Positions 43,914 through 54,886 are shown, counted from the first letter of the stretch. The stretch: 64,000 nucleotides of DNA from Myrica gale (GCA_963930655.1 OZ005611.1:20075001-20139000), one strand, 5' to 3'. Notes: generated by a model from the letters alone, not told the origin. Program-made: numbers and translations.

Positions 43914-45359
43914 ACAGAGACAGGCGGAGGCAGGGGGCAAACAGGGGCCATTGCCCCGGTTGGTCCCCCAAAATTATTTTTTACACGTATTTTTTTTTTT
44001 TAAAAAAGGCCCGCCCCAACGCCCACTGAAATTCAGACGCCACTCTTGCCTGCCCAGATACCCAGCCCCGCCCCCTTATGCTTCCGGGATACCTCTTTCG
44101 GCCCCTTGCATTTTGTCTCGTCGCTTTTAACTTCATAAATGTGTGTTTTTTAAATGAAATCAGTTCTTTCGTCATCGTCAACTTTTAGACTCATAAATGC
44201 GCGTGTTTTTTTATATGAAATCAGTTCTTTCGTCATTAGTCAATTTTCTTTTCACTCCCAATTGGATGGTCACGTAATATGTCACATTAAGATAAGAAAT
44301 TGAAATGTAAATAGAAGAACGGACATATTGAGCAGATGATTTTAGATGCTAGTCATATTCTTTCTTTTGCCTAAGAGAATCATGAAGTGTATTGGAGTTT
44401 TTTGATAAAATGTTGTCTGTGTCGGTGGGTACATATGAATTTTGACGTGTCTAATGTGATTTATAAGTTATTCCTAGATGAGAATAACTTTGTGCTGCAT
44501 GAGTTCTATAGAGGAAGTTAAGGTGGTAATGTTTTCCATTCCACTTGATTGTAGTACGAGGCTAGATGGTTTTGGCTCTGTTTTCGTTATACATTGTAGG
44601 GACATGCTTTTGTTTTTATGTTTTTTATATGGTTTCCTAGTGCTTCCAAGCTGATCCATTGTCTAAGTTCCTTGGTGCTTCTCATATTGTGTTGTTCCCT
44701 AATGTTGATCAACTAGATTGTTTCTCATGTATAGCATGTCTTGATCCAAGAGACTAATTCTCAACATTTGATCATGCTAAGTTACTTCATCTTGCTGAGC
44801 TATATCCAGAAGATTTTTCAGCAATTGATCGTGTTGTACTTAGAGATCAACTTCGAAACTGCATTTTTTATGTGAGAAGTCATGATGTTTTTTCTGGGCT
44901 TCAAAATATTGGAGGTCTTACTATGAAGATGGTTGAGACAATAAAACATACTCAATATCCATTGGTTTATCTGCTTATTGAGTTGACATTGGTCTTACCA
45001 GTTGCAATTGCAACCATCGAGAGAGTATTCTCTGCAATGAAGTTTATCAAAACTGACTTGCGTAATAAGATGAGAGATGAATGGCTAAATGATTGTATGA
45101 TGGTATATATCGAGAGAGAAATTTTTGAAACTATTGAGAACAAAGTTATTTTGCAACGTTTTTAGAAGATACAGTCGAAAAAGATCCAATTGTCACCTCC
45201 CAGTATCAACAAATAGTATGGTACGCATATTTCAATATTTTCAGTCCTTAATTTTTGATATTTTAACTCTTAAAATATTTTTTTGTATAACGTACTAATT
45301 TTTTTTGTCATTTTTCTTTAAAATTTTATCCCAATTAATTACATTTCTGACTCCGTCAC

Positions 45360-45362
<3 letters not shown>
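43914..45362 (+). mobile_element. hAT-family element with transposase remnant
   Basis: The left end (CAGAGACAGGCGGAGGCAGG) and right end (CTGACTCCGTCACTG) are degenerate copies of the CAGTGGCGGA-type ends seen at 6381-7189. The GGGGCCATTGCCCC sequence near the left end is also typical. It encodes the C-terminal part of an hAT transposase on the plus strand. The interior is much shorter than an autonomous copy. Confidence 0.65.
44716..45164 (+). pseudogene. hAT transposase, C-terminal dimerisation domain fragment
   Basis: The plus strand reads CFSCIACLDPRD, a stop (TAA near 44754), then FSTFDHAKLLHLAELYPEDF, and from 44872 a clean stretch with YLLIELTLVLPVAIATIERV, FSAMKFIKTDLRNKM and DEWLNDCMMVYIEREIF, ending at TAG 45163. 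This is the hAT C-terminal dimerisation domain of TTF/zf-MYM1-like transposases. The zinc finger and catalytic N-terminal parts are missing, so it cannot transpose DNA by itself. Confidence 0.85.

Positions 45363-45396
<34 letters not shown>
45363..45396. repeat. (TA)n microsatellite
   Basis: About 17 TA units directly after the hAT right end. Confidence 0.9.
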
Positions 45397-45398
<2 letters not shown>

Positions 45399-45688
45399 CA
45401 ATGCACTATCGATCCACTCTCCCTCTCTAGACAACGACTAAGGCTGCGTTTGTAAAGCTAATTTTCTCCAAAATTTTATCTCTCTCCTAATAAAATATTC
45501 CAATATAATCTCTCTCTCCCATAAAAAATATAAAAAATTACAAAAACTATAAAAAATTACCTCTCTCTTCACCTTTTCACTAAACCCAATATCAACACAT
45601 ATTCTCATACCAAAAATATTACAACACAAACACAACCTAAGATATATATATTTCGATGCACTATCGATCCGCTCTCCCTCTCTCGACA
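45394..45688. repeat. 40-bp direct repeat flanking a MITE
   Basis: TTTCAATGCACTATCGATCC and the following ~20 bases (45394-45432) recur at 45649-45688 with three or so changes. Between them lies the MITE 45442-45637. Confidence 0.8.
45442..45637. mobile_element. Harbinger/Tourist-like MITE, copy 1
   Basis: 196 bp. It begins GGCTGCGTTTG and ends CAAACACAACC, with the 3-bp duplication TAA at 45439-45441 and 45638-45640. It is about the same length and sequence as 49344-49542. TAA target duplication fits PIF/Harbinger. Confidence 0.75.
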
Positions 45689-45689
45689 T

Positions 45690-46704
45690 ACACACCCATA
45701 CATAGAGAGAGGGAGAGAGTAACTTTAGCTCCATTCTGCAAGAAGGTATAGTGCAATTTATTAGTCTTGAGCCAATGGATGGTTCTTTGAACAAAAGATA
45801 GAAAAGCATTATATGGGTTGCACTGGCCTCAAAACTTCTGTTCATCAAGTGATACTTTTCTCCCTGATCATGGAAAAGGAGAATTCTTTATTGAAGTGAA
45901 TTTCTGTTATATTATTCATCGCATTGCTTAGAATTAGACGGGACAGAAAGGTCACGCAGAAAAAGTGAAAGAAAAGAAACAAACACAGAATATTAAGGAC
46001 ACCACTGTCGTTTTAGTAGAGTAGGTGCCACATGTTTACGTGTCTGATTCGTATATATATAATATTTTGTTGGGGGTACAGAATCCGATTAAATCTTGAG
46101 AAAGCGTGTTGGCCGGCCTTTGAGACAGCCATCCTTTATTTTCTTAGAAGAAAATGGGTACATTAAAGTCAACAGCAGAATTGGACTTCTTCTAGGCCAT
46201 TGATGTCTCAACGGCTAGGCCCTCCGGCTCGTAGGCCTTGCTACGTGCCTACGCCCTCCGGCTCGTACGCAGTCACTCGTTTGCTGACTCTTAATTTTGT
46301 CGTCCGCCCAAAATTTCTACTGTAGTGAACCCAACGAGGCCGAGGATGGGAGCTTGTTAATTATGACAATTCTCAATTTTAAAAAAGGCACCGATATTGC
46401 ACAGATTCTAAGCAAAAAGATGTTACGAATTATATATAAAGGTAGTCCCAAATCAGTACGTCTAGCCGAACTCCATAATAAGTTCAGACAAATCAATTTC
46501 CAATAATCAGAACTCTACTCTTACACCCCTATACCTAAAATAAATATTAAATAATCTGTCCAATACTCTCCTAGCATATAATAATGACTCCATTTGACTG
46601 AATTTGTCTTTTACTTGTTTTCATTTTGTGTACGGATGACATTTTAGAGGAATGAAAAAATGGCACTCTTCTCACTTCTGATAAATGCCATTCATTCAGC
46701 TCTC
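45690..46704. other. No gene recognised
   Basis: Intergenic. A short duplication of CTACG..CCCTCCGGCTCGTA near 46210-46270. A 69-codon plus stretch (46297-46506) has no family. Confidence 0.35.
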
Positions 46705-46719
46705 AATGAAGCTAGATGC

Positions 46720-47588
46720 GGGAGAGCTTTCTAGAGAGAGCGACTCTGCCCTCTTTTTAGAATTTTCTCCCCTCTTCGCTTCAACCTCTCTCCCTTCACT
46801 GCACCTGGCGGCGGGAGAAGTCGCTACTCCCGTCGTCCCCTTCCTTCCTCTCCCCCTCTCTCTTGGCCGGTTCTTGCCAACATCTCCTCTTATCTTCCTT
46901 TTTTTGGTCTCCTCCATGGTTGTTTTCTTTTTTAAATCCCGGCGTTTCAGGAGCACGTCGGTGGCCACACGTATGAGAGATGGATTTAGCAGCTCAAGGC
47001 GTCCGTCTCGGGTCCAATCCGGTTGCCTTCGACATGCTCGTGTCACCCCACGCGCGGTTACGCGCGTGCGCGTATGACCCACGCACCGCCCTTTTTGTGG
47101 ATCTTCTTGAGTGGTCAGCTTATCTTCTTAGGTCTCTGTTTCTTCACTGCTTTTATGGCCGACTGTTGTTGTTATCTTTGGGTTTCTGGTTGTGTTCTTA
47201 GGGCGTACGTGAATTTTCTTTTTGCACTTTTTGTCATGGATCTTGGTGTCCATTTGTGTTGTTATGGAGGCTCTTTCGAGGAAGTGAGAGTGAGGTGCAT
47301 GACAACCTCCTCTCCCGGACTCTATTTGTCATGGGTCTGTGGACCTGTTTAGAATCTATAGACCTTTGAGTCTGTCTTGTTGAGGCCTTTATGACCATTT
47401 GAAATCTGGTCTTTATGACCATGAACTGTATAGCCCTTAGGAATTTTCATGATATTGTTCTATGTGATTCTTTGTATCAGAGTTATTCTTTGTATCAGAG
47501 TTATTCTTTGTATCCAGCCTTGGAGTGTTTTCTGTACTCAACATCTTTGTTTGGTTGTGAATGAAATTCACGTTTGCTTAGAAAAAAA
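46720..47588 (+). mobile_element. Internally deleted LINE-derived retroposon
   Basis: Exact 15-bp target duplications AATGAAGCTAGATGC flank it at 46705-46719 and 47589-47603, and it ends in a run of eight or nine A. The 5' end GGGAGAGCTTTCTAGAGAGAG and the 3' end (GTGAATGAAATTCACGTTTGC) are typical of plant L1-type LINE ends. About 870 bp long with no ORF1 or ORF2. TCTTTGTATCAGAGTTAT is repeated near 47470-47510. The long open frames here are not conserved genes. Confidence 0.75.
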
Positions 47589-47603
47589 AATGAAGCTAGA
47601 TGC

Positions 47604-48243
47604 AAGTGGAAGTTGCATTACAGTACGTGCAGTCCATCTGTCATTGATAAGAGTAGTACTTGTCACCAGCAGATGGAAGAAACTTCAAACTAATAAATGA
47701 GAGACCATAATCTCCTAAAACCACAAATCTCTCAAGTTATGATTTCAAATTGTTTAGTGCGCGCGCTCCTAACGATACTAGAACCATAAATACATTTCAT
47801 CCTGTTAACGAAATTATGACGGGGCAACTAATTTCTCAAGTGCTTGAACAAATTTTGGCAAAACAAGAGATGCATGTAGAGGTAATTAGAAAAGAAAAGT
47901 AACAGAAGTAGAAGATGAAAGAGTAACTACAACTCTGCAAAAATTGAATTCAATAAGATTTTAACAGAACGTACAGACAGAAGACTACTGCAAAGGAAGC
48001 AATAGCATTAACACTAGCCTTCTCATCTTCCTTTTTCTCATTCTCGCCATTGCTGCACTGTCGCAGATCCTCATTAAACCTGACTGAAAAGGCTAAAGCT
48101 ATAGTACTCTCATTCGAATGCACCAGTGGAACAGGAACGAAAGCTGAAAACACAAAGCTCTTATAGTACTGAGTCCCTGCTTGAATTTGTCGGAACAGTC
48201 TACCATACACACTTCAGCAAAACCTTCCAGTACTGGATTTTCA
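47604..48243. other. Region downstream of the CLE gene
   Basis: No separate gene is recognised. It probably includes the 3' UTR of the minus-strand CLE gene. An 86-codon minus stretch (48210-47950) has no known family. Confidence 0.35.
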
Positions 48244-48522
48244 CTAGTTGTAAAGAGGGTTTGGACCCGTATGAATTATTCTCTTCTCGTCTCCATATAG
48301 CGTGTCCTGAGCTGGACTACTTGGAGGTGCATGAAACAACGGTGTCTCGGAAAATCGGTCGTTTCTCGGAGGAGGAGCCATAATGAACCGACTTGAGTAC
48401 TCTTCTTGGGCAGCAAAATTTAAGCTTATCTGGGTGAAAGTTATGATGACCCATAAGATGAAAACGGCAATCTTAGCACTAGCACGCCATGTATCCCTTG
48501 AACCCTTTGAAGGAACTATCAT
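48244..48522 (-). CDS. CLE-family signalling peptide precursor, CLE16/17-like
   Basis: CLE peptides are secreted 12-13 residue signals that bind leucine-rich-repeat receptor kinases and control meristem and root cell fate. The 92-residue precursor ends in RIIHTGPNPLYN immediately before the stop, matching the CLE motif R-x-x-x-x-G-P-N-P-L-H-N. HTGPNPL is the CLE16/17 variety, as I recall it. Residues 16-37 (AKIAVFILWVIITFTQISLN) form a signal-peptide core after a short basic stretch; a variable domain follows. Single exon, as usual. The start is the first ATG (48522); the frame upstream of it begins with no ATG. The penultimate residue of the motif is Tyr instead of the common His. A TATA-like TTTATATAAAA lies about 365 bp upstream. 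Confidence 0.85.
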   Translation of the reverse strand: MIVPSKGSRDTWRASAKIAVFILWVIITFTQISLNFAAQEEYSSRFIMAPPPRNDRFSETPLFHAPPSSPAQDTLYGDEKRIIHTGPNPLYN

Positions 48523-48881
48523 CGCCTTAGTAGTGGTTGCAATGGCTAAGAGCAAACAGTACTGCTTTAGACCAACAAAAAGAGGAGCATAAGAAGCTCA
48601 AATGAGAGGAGATCTCTAAGTCACGCAGTAGAGTGTAAATTGAAGTGGGTTTTTGATGTCACAGATCGAGTGAAAGAGAAAAAGAATTTGGCGCTTCCTT
48701 ATCTTATGGGTCAAGTCACATGAGCCTGACCCTTGATTCCTGGAACCTTCTAATATTTCTTATTTCGCTTCTGAATCTTCGAAGTTTGCACTTCTACTAG
48801 CTCGCAAGTCGCACCCACCCACCTCGGCTTTGAGTTTTTCTTCTAGCTCCTTGGCATCTGATCTGTTCGTATTTAGTTTTA

Positions 48882-48893
48882 TTTTATATAAAT
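48882..48893 (-). promoter_or_regulatory. Possible TATA box of the CLE gene
   Basis: TTTATATAAAAT on the minus strand, about 360 bases upstream of the CLE ATG. It would imply a leader of some 330 bases. No closer TATA box is seen. Weak inference. Confidence 0.3.
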
Positions 48894-48899
48894 TTCCTC

Positions 48900-49340
48900 T
48901 CATGTTGGCTTGGATAGAGTGTGGGACTGTCCAGTATTAATAGCCGTTGTCTCCGGGATATATTCAAATTTAGAGGGCATTGGTAAACAAACCGAGCGAT
49001 AGTACTACCACCTTGGCTTTTTGATGTACAGCAAGGGTCTTTCTTAATTGTGGATCTCTGGCTTCAGAGATTTGCTATCATGAATTGTCTTCGATTACCT
49101 TTCCTTCCTCCTCTCGTGATAACTGAATTGCCCCTTTTGTTTTGTGCTTCCATTCCAGTGTCTCAGCCTTGTCCTTTACTAGGCTGCATTTTGACTTCCA
49201 GCAGCACCGACTAATGTCCCCATTAATGTTTTCTTAATAGAATAAAATATGTATGGAAACTTGTGGCATCTAAAATTAATAAAAGTTGCGCTGTTTTACC
49301 TTTTCTTCTCTGGACTTAACTAGTACTCTTGAAGCCTGAC
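48900..49340. other. Intergenic, no gene
   Basis: Upstream of the CLE gene. No coding or repeat structure noted. Confidence 0.35.
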
Positions 49341-49343
49341 ATA

Positions 49344-49542
49344 GGCTGCGTTTGGATGTAAAATTTTCCCCAAAATTTTATCTCTCTCCTAATAAAATAT
49401 TCCAATATAATCTCTCTCTCTTCCATAAAAAAATATAAAAAATTACAAAAACTATAAACTATTACCTCTCTCTTCACTTTTTCACTAAACCCAATACCAA
49501 CACTAAACCCAATACCAAAAATTTTACCACACAAACCCACCC
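49344..49542. mobile_element. Harbinger/Tourist-like MITE, copy 2
   Basis: 199 bp, starts GGCTGCGTTTGG, ends CAAACCCACCC, flanked by ATA at 49341-49343 and 49543-49545. Close relative of 45442-45637; CACTAAACCCAATACCA is duplicated inside it. Confidence 0.75.
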
Positions 49543-49545
49543 ATA

Positions 49546-50224
49546 GTCAAATCCATGTAACCAAAATATATATCAATGGTCCGTTGCTCAAATAGAAAGG
49601 GAACAGTGAACAAAGATCTCCGTTGAATGGTCACCCCAATTCAATATTTTTGCATTATTTCTCACTCTGACACACCAATAAGTAATCGTACTACTAATGA
49701 ATGAAAAATGCTTCCTCTATATTTCTCTGCGTTCAGTTTCTTATCAGTAAAAGTTCAGAAGCATTTCTTTTGAAAGACGGAATAATGATACCCGTTTTCG
49801 TGATAGGAACATTTACTTCAGAAGCAATAAAATGAGATGAATTGTTGAAGAAGCTAGCGTAGCTCACAAATTTCAGAATGTTAGGGTTTCCGGAAAGGCC
49901 ATAATGTGTCTTTTGTCGTAGTTAATTAATACAGGAAGGCGTTGGATGATGATTCGCATTCAAGCTGTACGTATGAGACTAGTGTAGACAAGTATATAGA
50001 TGACAGCTAAATCATGGGTGCATGCATATATATCCTGGGAAAAGCCCGGCCAGCAGGTCAATTAATTTTCATAAATTTGGTAGGCTAATTAATTAAAACT
50101 GGACCACATGGCCTGTCGTGAAGAGATCGAAGTATTAAGACCTTATGATACATGTCGTGTCTCTATCCGCTTGTGAAGAATTTTTTATTTGCAGAACACA
50201 AACGCGGTTCCTTCTCTGAGTACA
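49546..50224. other. Intergenic, no gene
   Basis: AT-rich; no support for genes. Confidence 0.35.
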
Positions 50225-50229
50225 AATAT

Positions 50230-50406
50230 TGTTGAAATGTGAAGAGTCCCACATTGCTCAATGTGGGGTCTTGGAAAGTATTGGTTTATAAATAAGTCTT
50301 CTTATGTAACTTTTTAATTCATAAGTGAGTTAACACAATTAATTCAATTAGGTGTTTCCATAATGGATGTCTCACATATCAAGTATAAATTTTTTTATTT
50401 CTAACA
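50230..50406 (+). repeat. TRIM LTR copy 1
   Basis: 177 bp, TGTTGAAATG...CTAACA. Contains ATTGCTCAATGTGGG. Confidence 0.85.
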
Positions 50407-50417
50407 TGGTATCGGAG

Positions 50418-50597
50418 TGTTGAAAGTGATGTAGTCCCACATTGCTTAGCAATGTGGGGTGTGTGAGTTTTTAGGCTTATATATAGAAGCCCCCTTGTAA
50501 TGTTTTAAATCATAAGTGAGTTAACACAATTAATCCAATTGGGTGTTCCCCTAATGGATGTCTCACTTATTAAGTATAAAAAATTTTATTTCTAACA
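50418..50597 (+). repeat. TRIM LTR copy 2 (internal)
   Basis: 180 bp. It lies directly after the first primer site and is followed by a second primer site at 50598. Confidence 0.85.
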
Positions 50598-50834
50598 TGG
50601 TATCGGAGCAAGGTTTTCGGCTTTAGTCCGGTTACCCCCTGGCGACCATCCGGCTTAGTACCGACAATTTCCCGGCTCAGTACTGGCTTTCTCCCAGCTC
50701 AGTACCGGCAACCTATAGGCTCAGTATCAGAGCATCTTTCCGGCTCAGTACCGGCATTCTTTGTAATTATTTTTATTTTTTGTAACTTCAAACTCAAGGT
50801 TTGTCAGTTTTTCCACCTTGAGTTTGCGGGGGAG

Positions 50835-51004
50835 TGTTGAAATGTGAATAGTCCCTTATAAATAAGCCCTCTTATGTATTGGCTTATAAATAAGCCCTCT
50901 TATGTAACTTTTTAATTCATAAGTGAGTTAACACAATTAATCCAATTGGGTGTTCCCATAATGGATGTCTCACTTATCAAGTATAAAAATTTTTATTTCT
51001 AACA
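50835..51004 (+). repeat. TRIM LTR copy 3
   Basis: 170 bp. It has a short internal duplication (TATAAATAAGCCCTCTTATG twice) and lacks part of the CACATTGC stretch. Confidence 0.85.
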
Positions 51005-51009
51005 AATAT

Positions 51010-51555
51010 TGAGAGAGACCAGACAACATACAAGGCTATTGCGATGCCAGACATCCTTAGTCAGAGGAATTATATATCGGTGGAGTACTTCATAAGAGGT
51101 TTGAGAAGGAAGCTATAGAGAGCCGTGGCATCTGCCCAATTTTTTGTTTCTAAGCAAATGAAAAATTACTTCGTGAAAATAGTATACAGAAAAACAAGAA
51201 CTGCCTAATTACATACAAGGGAATTTGGGTCTCTAAAGGGAAGCAAATATACAATAGACTTGACCAAGGCAGCATCGGGCTTGGGTATAAAACCCCAACG
51301 TACGGAAAACCAAATTATTGACAAAGGTCGAGCGACGACAATGAAGCGTATGAGCTGTACACAACATCCTTTTATGAATAAAGAGGAGGTCGTATGCCCA
51401 AGTGAAGCGGATCTGATTTTAGTCCTTAGATTAACGTCCTAACAGATTCAAATTAAAGGTCACAACAAACACTGGCTAGCCAATTACACTGTCTTTCAAG
51501 CCACCATAATAGCCAAGCGTCAAGATCGCCAAGCGACCAGGGTTAGACCATGGGA
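51010..51555. other. No gene recognised
   Basis: A plus-strand 60-codon stretch (51260) without family resemblance. Otherwise featureless. Confidence 0.35.
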
Positions 51556-51560
51556 GACCA

Positions 51561-52915
51561 TGTTAGGATCCCCAGTCCAGGAACCCAAAACAAGTACCGA
51601 TTTCCCCGGTACCCGATCTACTTCAATACCACAACGATCCTCTCGACCAAGTTTAACTAACACACAAGTTGTAATTTAGGATCTAACACACAAAAATGGG
51701 AACATTCGAGATTTATTAATGAAGAACAAAGAACGTGGCTAAGGGTTAATTAGCTCAAAGACCACAAGAACAAGAACAATCCCGATCAAGGGTTAATTAG
51801 CCTAAGAACGGGTACCCAAATTAGGTTATTAGTCTAGAATGAATCTCAAGTGACAAGGTTATTAGCCCTGACACCGATTTAGCATATACGTGTCTATGTT
51901 CGGCCAAAACACTCTTAAAGCACTTGGGCTCTTTTAGATACTATTCTCTCAATGCCCATTTCCTAATGCTCCTAAGGGTGTTAAAATAGACATCCTTAGG
52001 AGCTTACAAACTCTAAAAGACTCATAATTAAATAAAATAAAATTTATATCAAATCGCTGATATTTAGGAATCAATTCCTTAAATCAATGAGATTTGATAT
52101 TACATACCTAATAAATCGTACTTCAAAAGAAAAAGATAATATTCTAGACTTTCGGAGAAACGTCCGGATCTAGAAGATATGATTCATCGAATCGCTATAA
52201 GAAAGGAAACAAATCGCTGACGATCTTTCCGAAGCGTGGTCGTGCTGCCACTACGCTCCGAGCTCGTCTTGAGTTGGTCCCGATCTTTCTTCAACTGGCT
52301 GGTTGGTATACCGAGCATAAGTATCGCTAGCTCTTGGTCGGTCAGCATGTCTGGGCTGTTTTGGTTGATCGGCATGACTTGGTTGCCCTGGTCGTTCAGT
52401 CTGCCTGGGCGATCCTGGTTGGTCGACATGCTTCGGCCGGAGAAAAAGATAATATTCTAGAATTTCGGAGAAACTTCCGGATCTAGAAGATATGATTCAC
52501 TGAATCGTTATATGAAATGAAACAAATTGCTGACGATCTTTCCATAAGAAGCGTGGTCGTGCTGCCACTACGCTCCGAGCTCGTCTTGAGTTGGTCCCGA
52601 TCTTTCTTCAACTAGTTGGTTGGTATGTCGAGCATAAGTATCGCTGGCTCTTGGTCGGTCAGCATGTCTGGACTGTTTTGGTCGATCGACATGACATGGT
52701 TGCCCTGGTCGTTCAGTCTGCTTGGGCGATCCTAGTCGGTCGACATGCTTCGGCTACCCTGGTCAGTCATCCTGCCCCGATCGGTCGGTATTGTTTCTGA
52801 AGTGCGTGCTCGGGACGTGTCAGGAGCGCATTGGTCAGTCACTGGCGCCGCCTCTTGCCATTCATCCTCCCACTAGTGGTCTTCCAGTTTGTGGTCTGCA
52901 CTAGGGATCCTATCA
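51561..52915 (-). repeat. 3' LTR with internal tandem duplication
   Basis: 1,355 bp. A block of about 310 bp (52132-52441) is repeated in tandem at 52442-52755, e.g. AGATAATATTCTAGA and CGTGGTCGTGCTGCCACTAC in both. The partner LTR has one copy (55450-55755), which explains the length difference of 329 bp. Confidence 0.8.
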
Positions 52916-52917
52916 AT

Positions 52918-53345
52918 CTCCCTTCCATAAAGTGTAACCTTGCCCTCAAGGGTAAAATCTTGAATTCTAGAGGTCATGCCATCATCGCCTTCCCAAACCA
53001 TCTCCTTACTAGGTAGTTCACACATGCTCCAAGTAACTAACCTACCGCCAAGGGTGAACTCCATACTCTTTCCATCATAATCAAGTATGGTTTTGCCAAT
53101 GCCTTTCAACCAAGCATCGCCCAAAACCACATCCAAGTTATCCAAGGGAAGCACATATAAGCCAACAATTATTCGCATACCTTGGACATCAATGGGGACC
53201 GTTTTCACTATCTTCCCTCCATTGGCAAGCTTCACCTCAAAGCCAAAGGCCTCTATCTCCTCTTCATTCAAGCTCGCCTTATCAACAATGATGGTTTTGA
53301 TGTAGTTGTGGGTAGACCCACTATCCACAAAACAAAATGACCGCC
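52918..53345 (-). pseudogene. Gypsy retropepsin-like protease domain
   Basis: Minus strand 53328-52873 reads MDSGSTHNYIKTIIVDKASL, then IDVQGMRIIVGLYVLPLDNL and DVVLGDAWLKGIGK. DSGSTHN is the aspartic protease active-site type of gypsy elements, and LG-x-x-W-L follows at the usual distance. The frame runs to the end of the interior without RT. This part is intact for about 150 codons. Confidence 0.8.
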
Positions 53346-53559
53346 TGCTTGCCCACTGAAGCCATGAAAGTTGTGGTTAATAATTTCCCAATGTCGGTCA
53401 TGGCATTAAGACTTAACTCACTATCACTAGTGTGCTCGGCATATCTATGCTCCTCACTTGACTCCTAATCATAGACACACATGAGCTTGGCTTTGCTGCA
53501 TTGGTGGTTTGGAGCCCACTTCTCTCCACACAAGCATAAGTGTTTCTTGATACACTCCT

Positions 53560-54765
53560 CAAGCTCTTATCTGCTAAGCTTCTTTACTTCATTCTTCTTC
53601 TTCCTCGACTCTGCAACCACCTCTTTCTCGGGTTGCAAGGGTTCATTTTCCTTGCTAGCCGCTTCTTCCTTGAGATGCTTCTTCTCAAACAGATGACTAT
53701 CTTCAAGGATCTCGAACATCCTCATGCCTTCTTCCAACCTAGTGAGCTGCTTCAACTTGAGCTCCTTAGCTATCTAAGGCTTCAACCCATCCACAAAGGT
53801 GCCAACAAGTCCCTCATCCGACCAACCCCTTACTAAAGTTTGGAGTTGCCGAAACTCTTCCACATAAGCATGCACCTTGCCCTCTTGCTTAAGCTTGGCC
53901 AATTAGCCATGATGGTTAACTATGGGCAAGGGCCCAAACTGCATGAGCAGCTTGCGCTCGAATGCCATCCACCCGAGCCTCCTTCGACCCTTCTCATTTT
54001 GGGCCTGAATCCATCTTCACCATTTGCTTGCCTTCCCGTCAAGGAAGAAGCATGTCGTGGCTACTCTATTCGCCCTCGGGACTTCATAGACATGGAAATC
54101 ATGGTCAGCTTTATCGAGCCACTCGAGCGGGTCACCACCATCGAACTTAGGAAAGTCAACCTTTGGTCTTCTCCGTCCTCAGTTGTTAAACCGATTTCCT
54201 TCATCTTCATCATAGTAGTCACCTCCCCGGTGATGTGATCTTCCTTGTTGTCGCTCATGTCTTCCAACAGCTCCATGGTTCTGACCATAAGGTAGCTACT
54301 CTCTGTACCGACCCCCACCAAATCTTACTTCTGTCCTTGCTTGGTCATCAGCATCCTTGTCAAACTCCTCCTCTCGCAGCCACCTTTCCACTACCTCTCT
54401 CTCATTCTCCACCCGACCACCCAATCTAAGTACTGGTCAGGGTCTCGGATCTCCTCTTGTGGACTCGGAAGCATAAGTTTCTCCCCCATCAACCGGTTGC
54501 TCCTCTTCTCTCCTTGGGGATGATAGGCGGTTGGCCCCACCCAGCTCACCTCCAAGTCTTGCTAATATGGCTTGTAAGTCTTGTCTCATCCCTTCCACTT
54601 CTCTTCTATACTCTTCAGCTGCCCTACTAACCATGTCAATGCCTCCTTGCATGTGAGACATGGTTGTAGTGATCTCCTCCATCTTGTCTTTCAGACAAAG
54701 GGAGGACGCCTCCAAAGCTTCAAAACGATCTCGGTTGGTGGCAACCTACTTGATCCGGCCTCCAT
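53560..54765 (-). pseudogene. Gypsy gag, frameshifted
   Basis: A start-like ATG at 54765 opens MEAGSSR. A coiled-coil-like stretch follows in another frame (MEEITTTMSHMQGGIDMVSR and EEYRREVEGMRQDLQAILAR, 54680-54560). Later pieces carry the gag core (WLDKADHDFHVYEVPRANRV, KASKWWRWIQAQNEKG) and LKLKQLTRLEEGMRMFEILE near 53760. Several frameshifts and stops. Confidence 0.7.
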
Positions 54766-54886
54766 TGGAATATGTCTGCAACTACTCGTCCGACCTTGGG
54801 TTCTCTCCCAACAGAAGATCGAACCCTTCCTCAAGTAAATGCTCGTGTTTACTTCTTATCTTCAACTCTGAATGAAAGTACCAAAT

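Larger units (their letters stand above)
50230..51004 (+). mobile_element. TRIM element with three LTR copies
   Basis: Terminal-repeat retrotransposon in miniature, 775 bp, with exact 5-bp target duplication AATAT at 50225-50229 and 51005-51009. LTRs: 50230-50406, 50418-50597 and 50835-51004, each starting TGTTGAAA and ending TTTCTAACA. Both of the first two LTRs are followed by TGGTATCGGAG (primer site, one change from tRNA-iMet type). A polypurine GCGGGGGAG precedes the last LTR. The 240-base interior has no coding, only CCGGCTCAGTACCGGC-type repeats. TRIMs depend on other elements' proteins. Confidence 0.9.

Noticed and set aside
46685..47352. Overlapping plus-strand open frames of 130 and 109 codons as genes
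   Set aside because: They lie inside a LINE-derived copy bounded by target duplications, lack conserved domains, and overlap each other in different frames.
51260..51442. 60-codon frame as a small gene
   Set aside because: No recognisable motif, no promoter or splice context.
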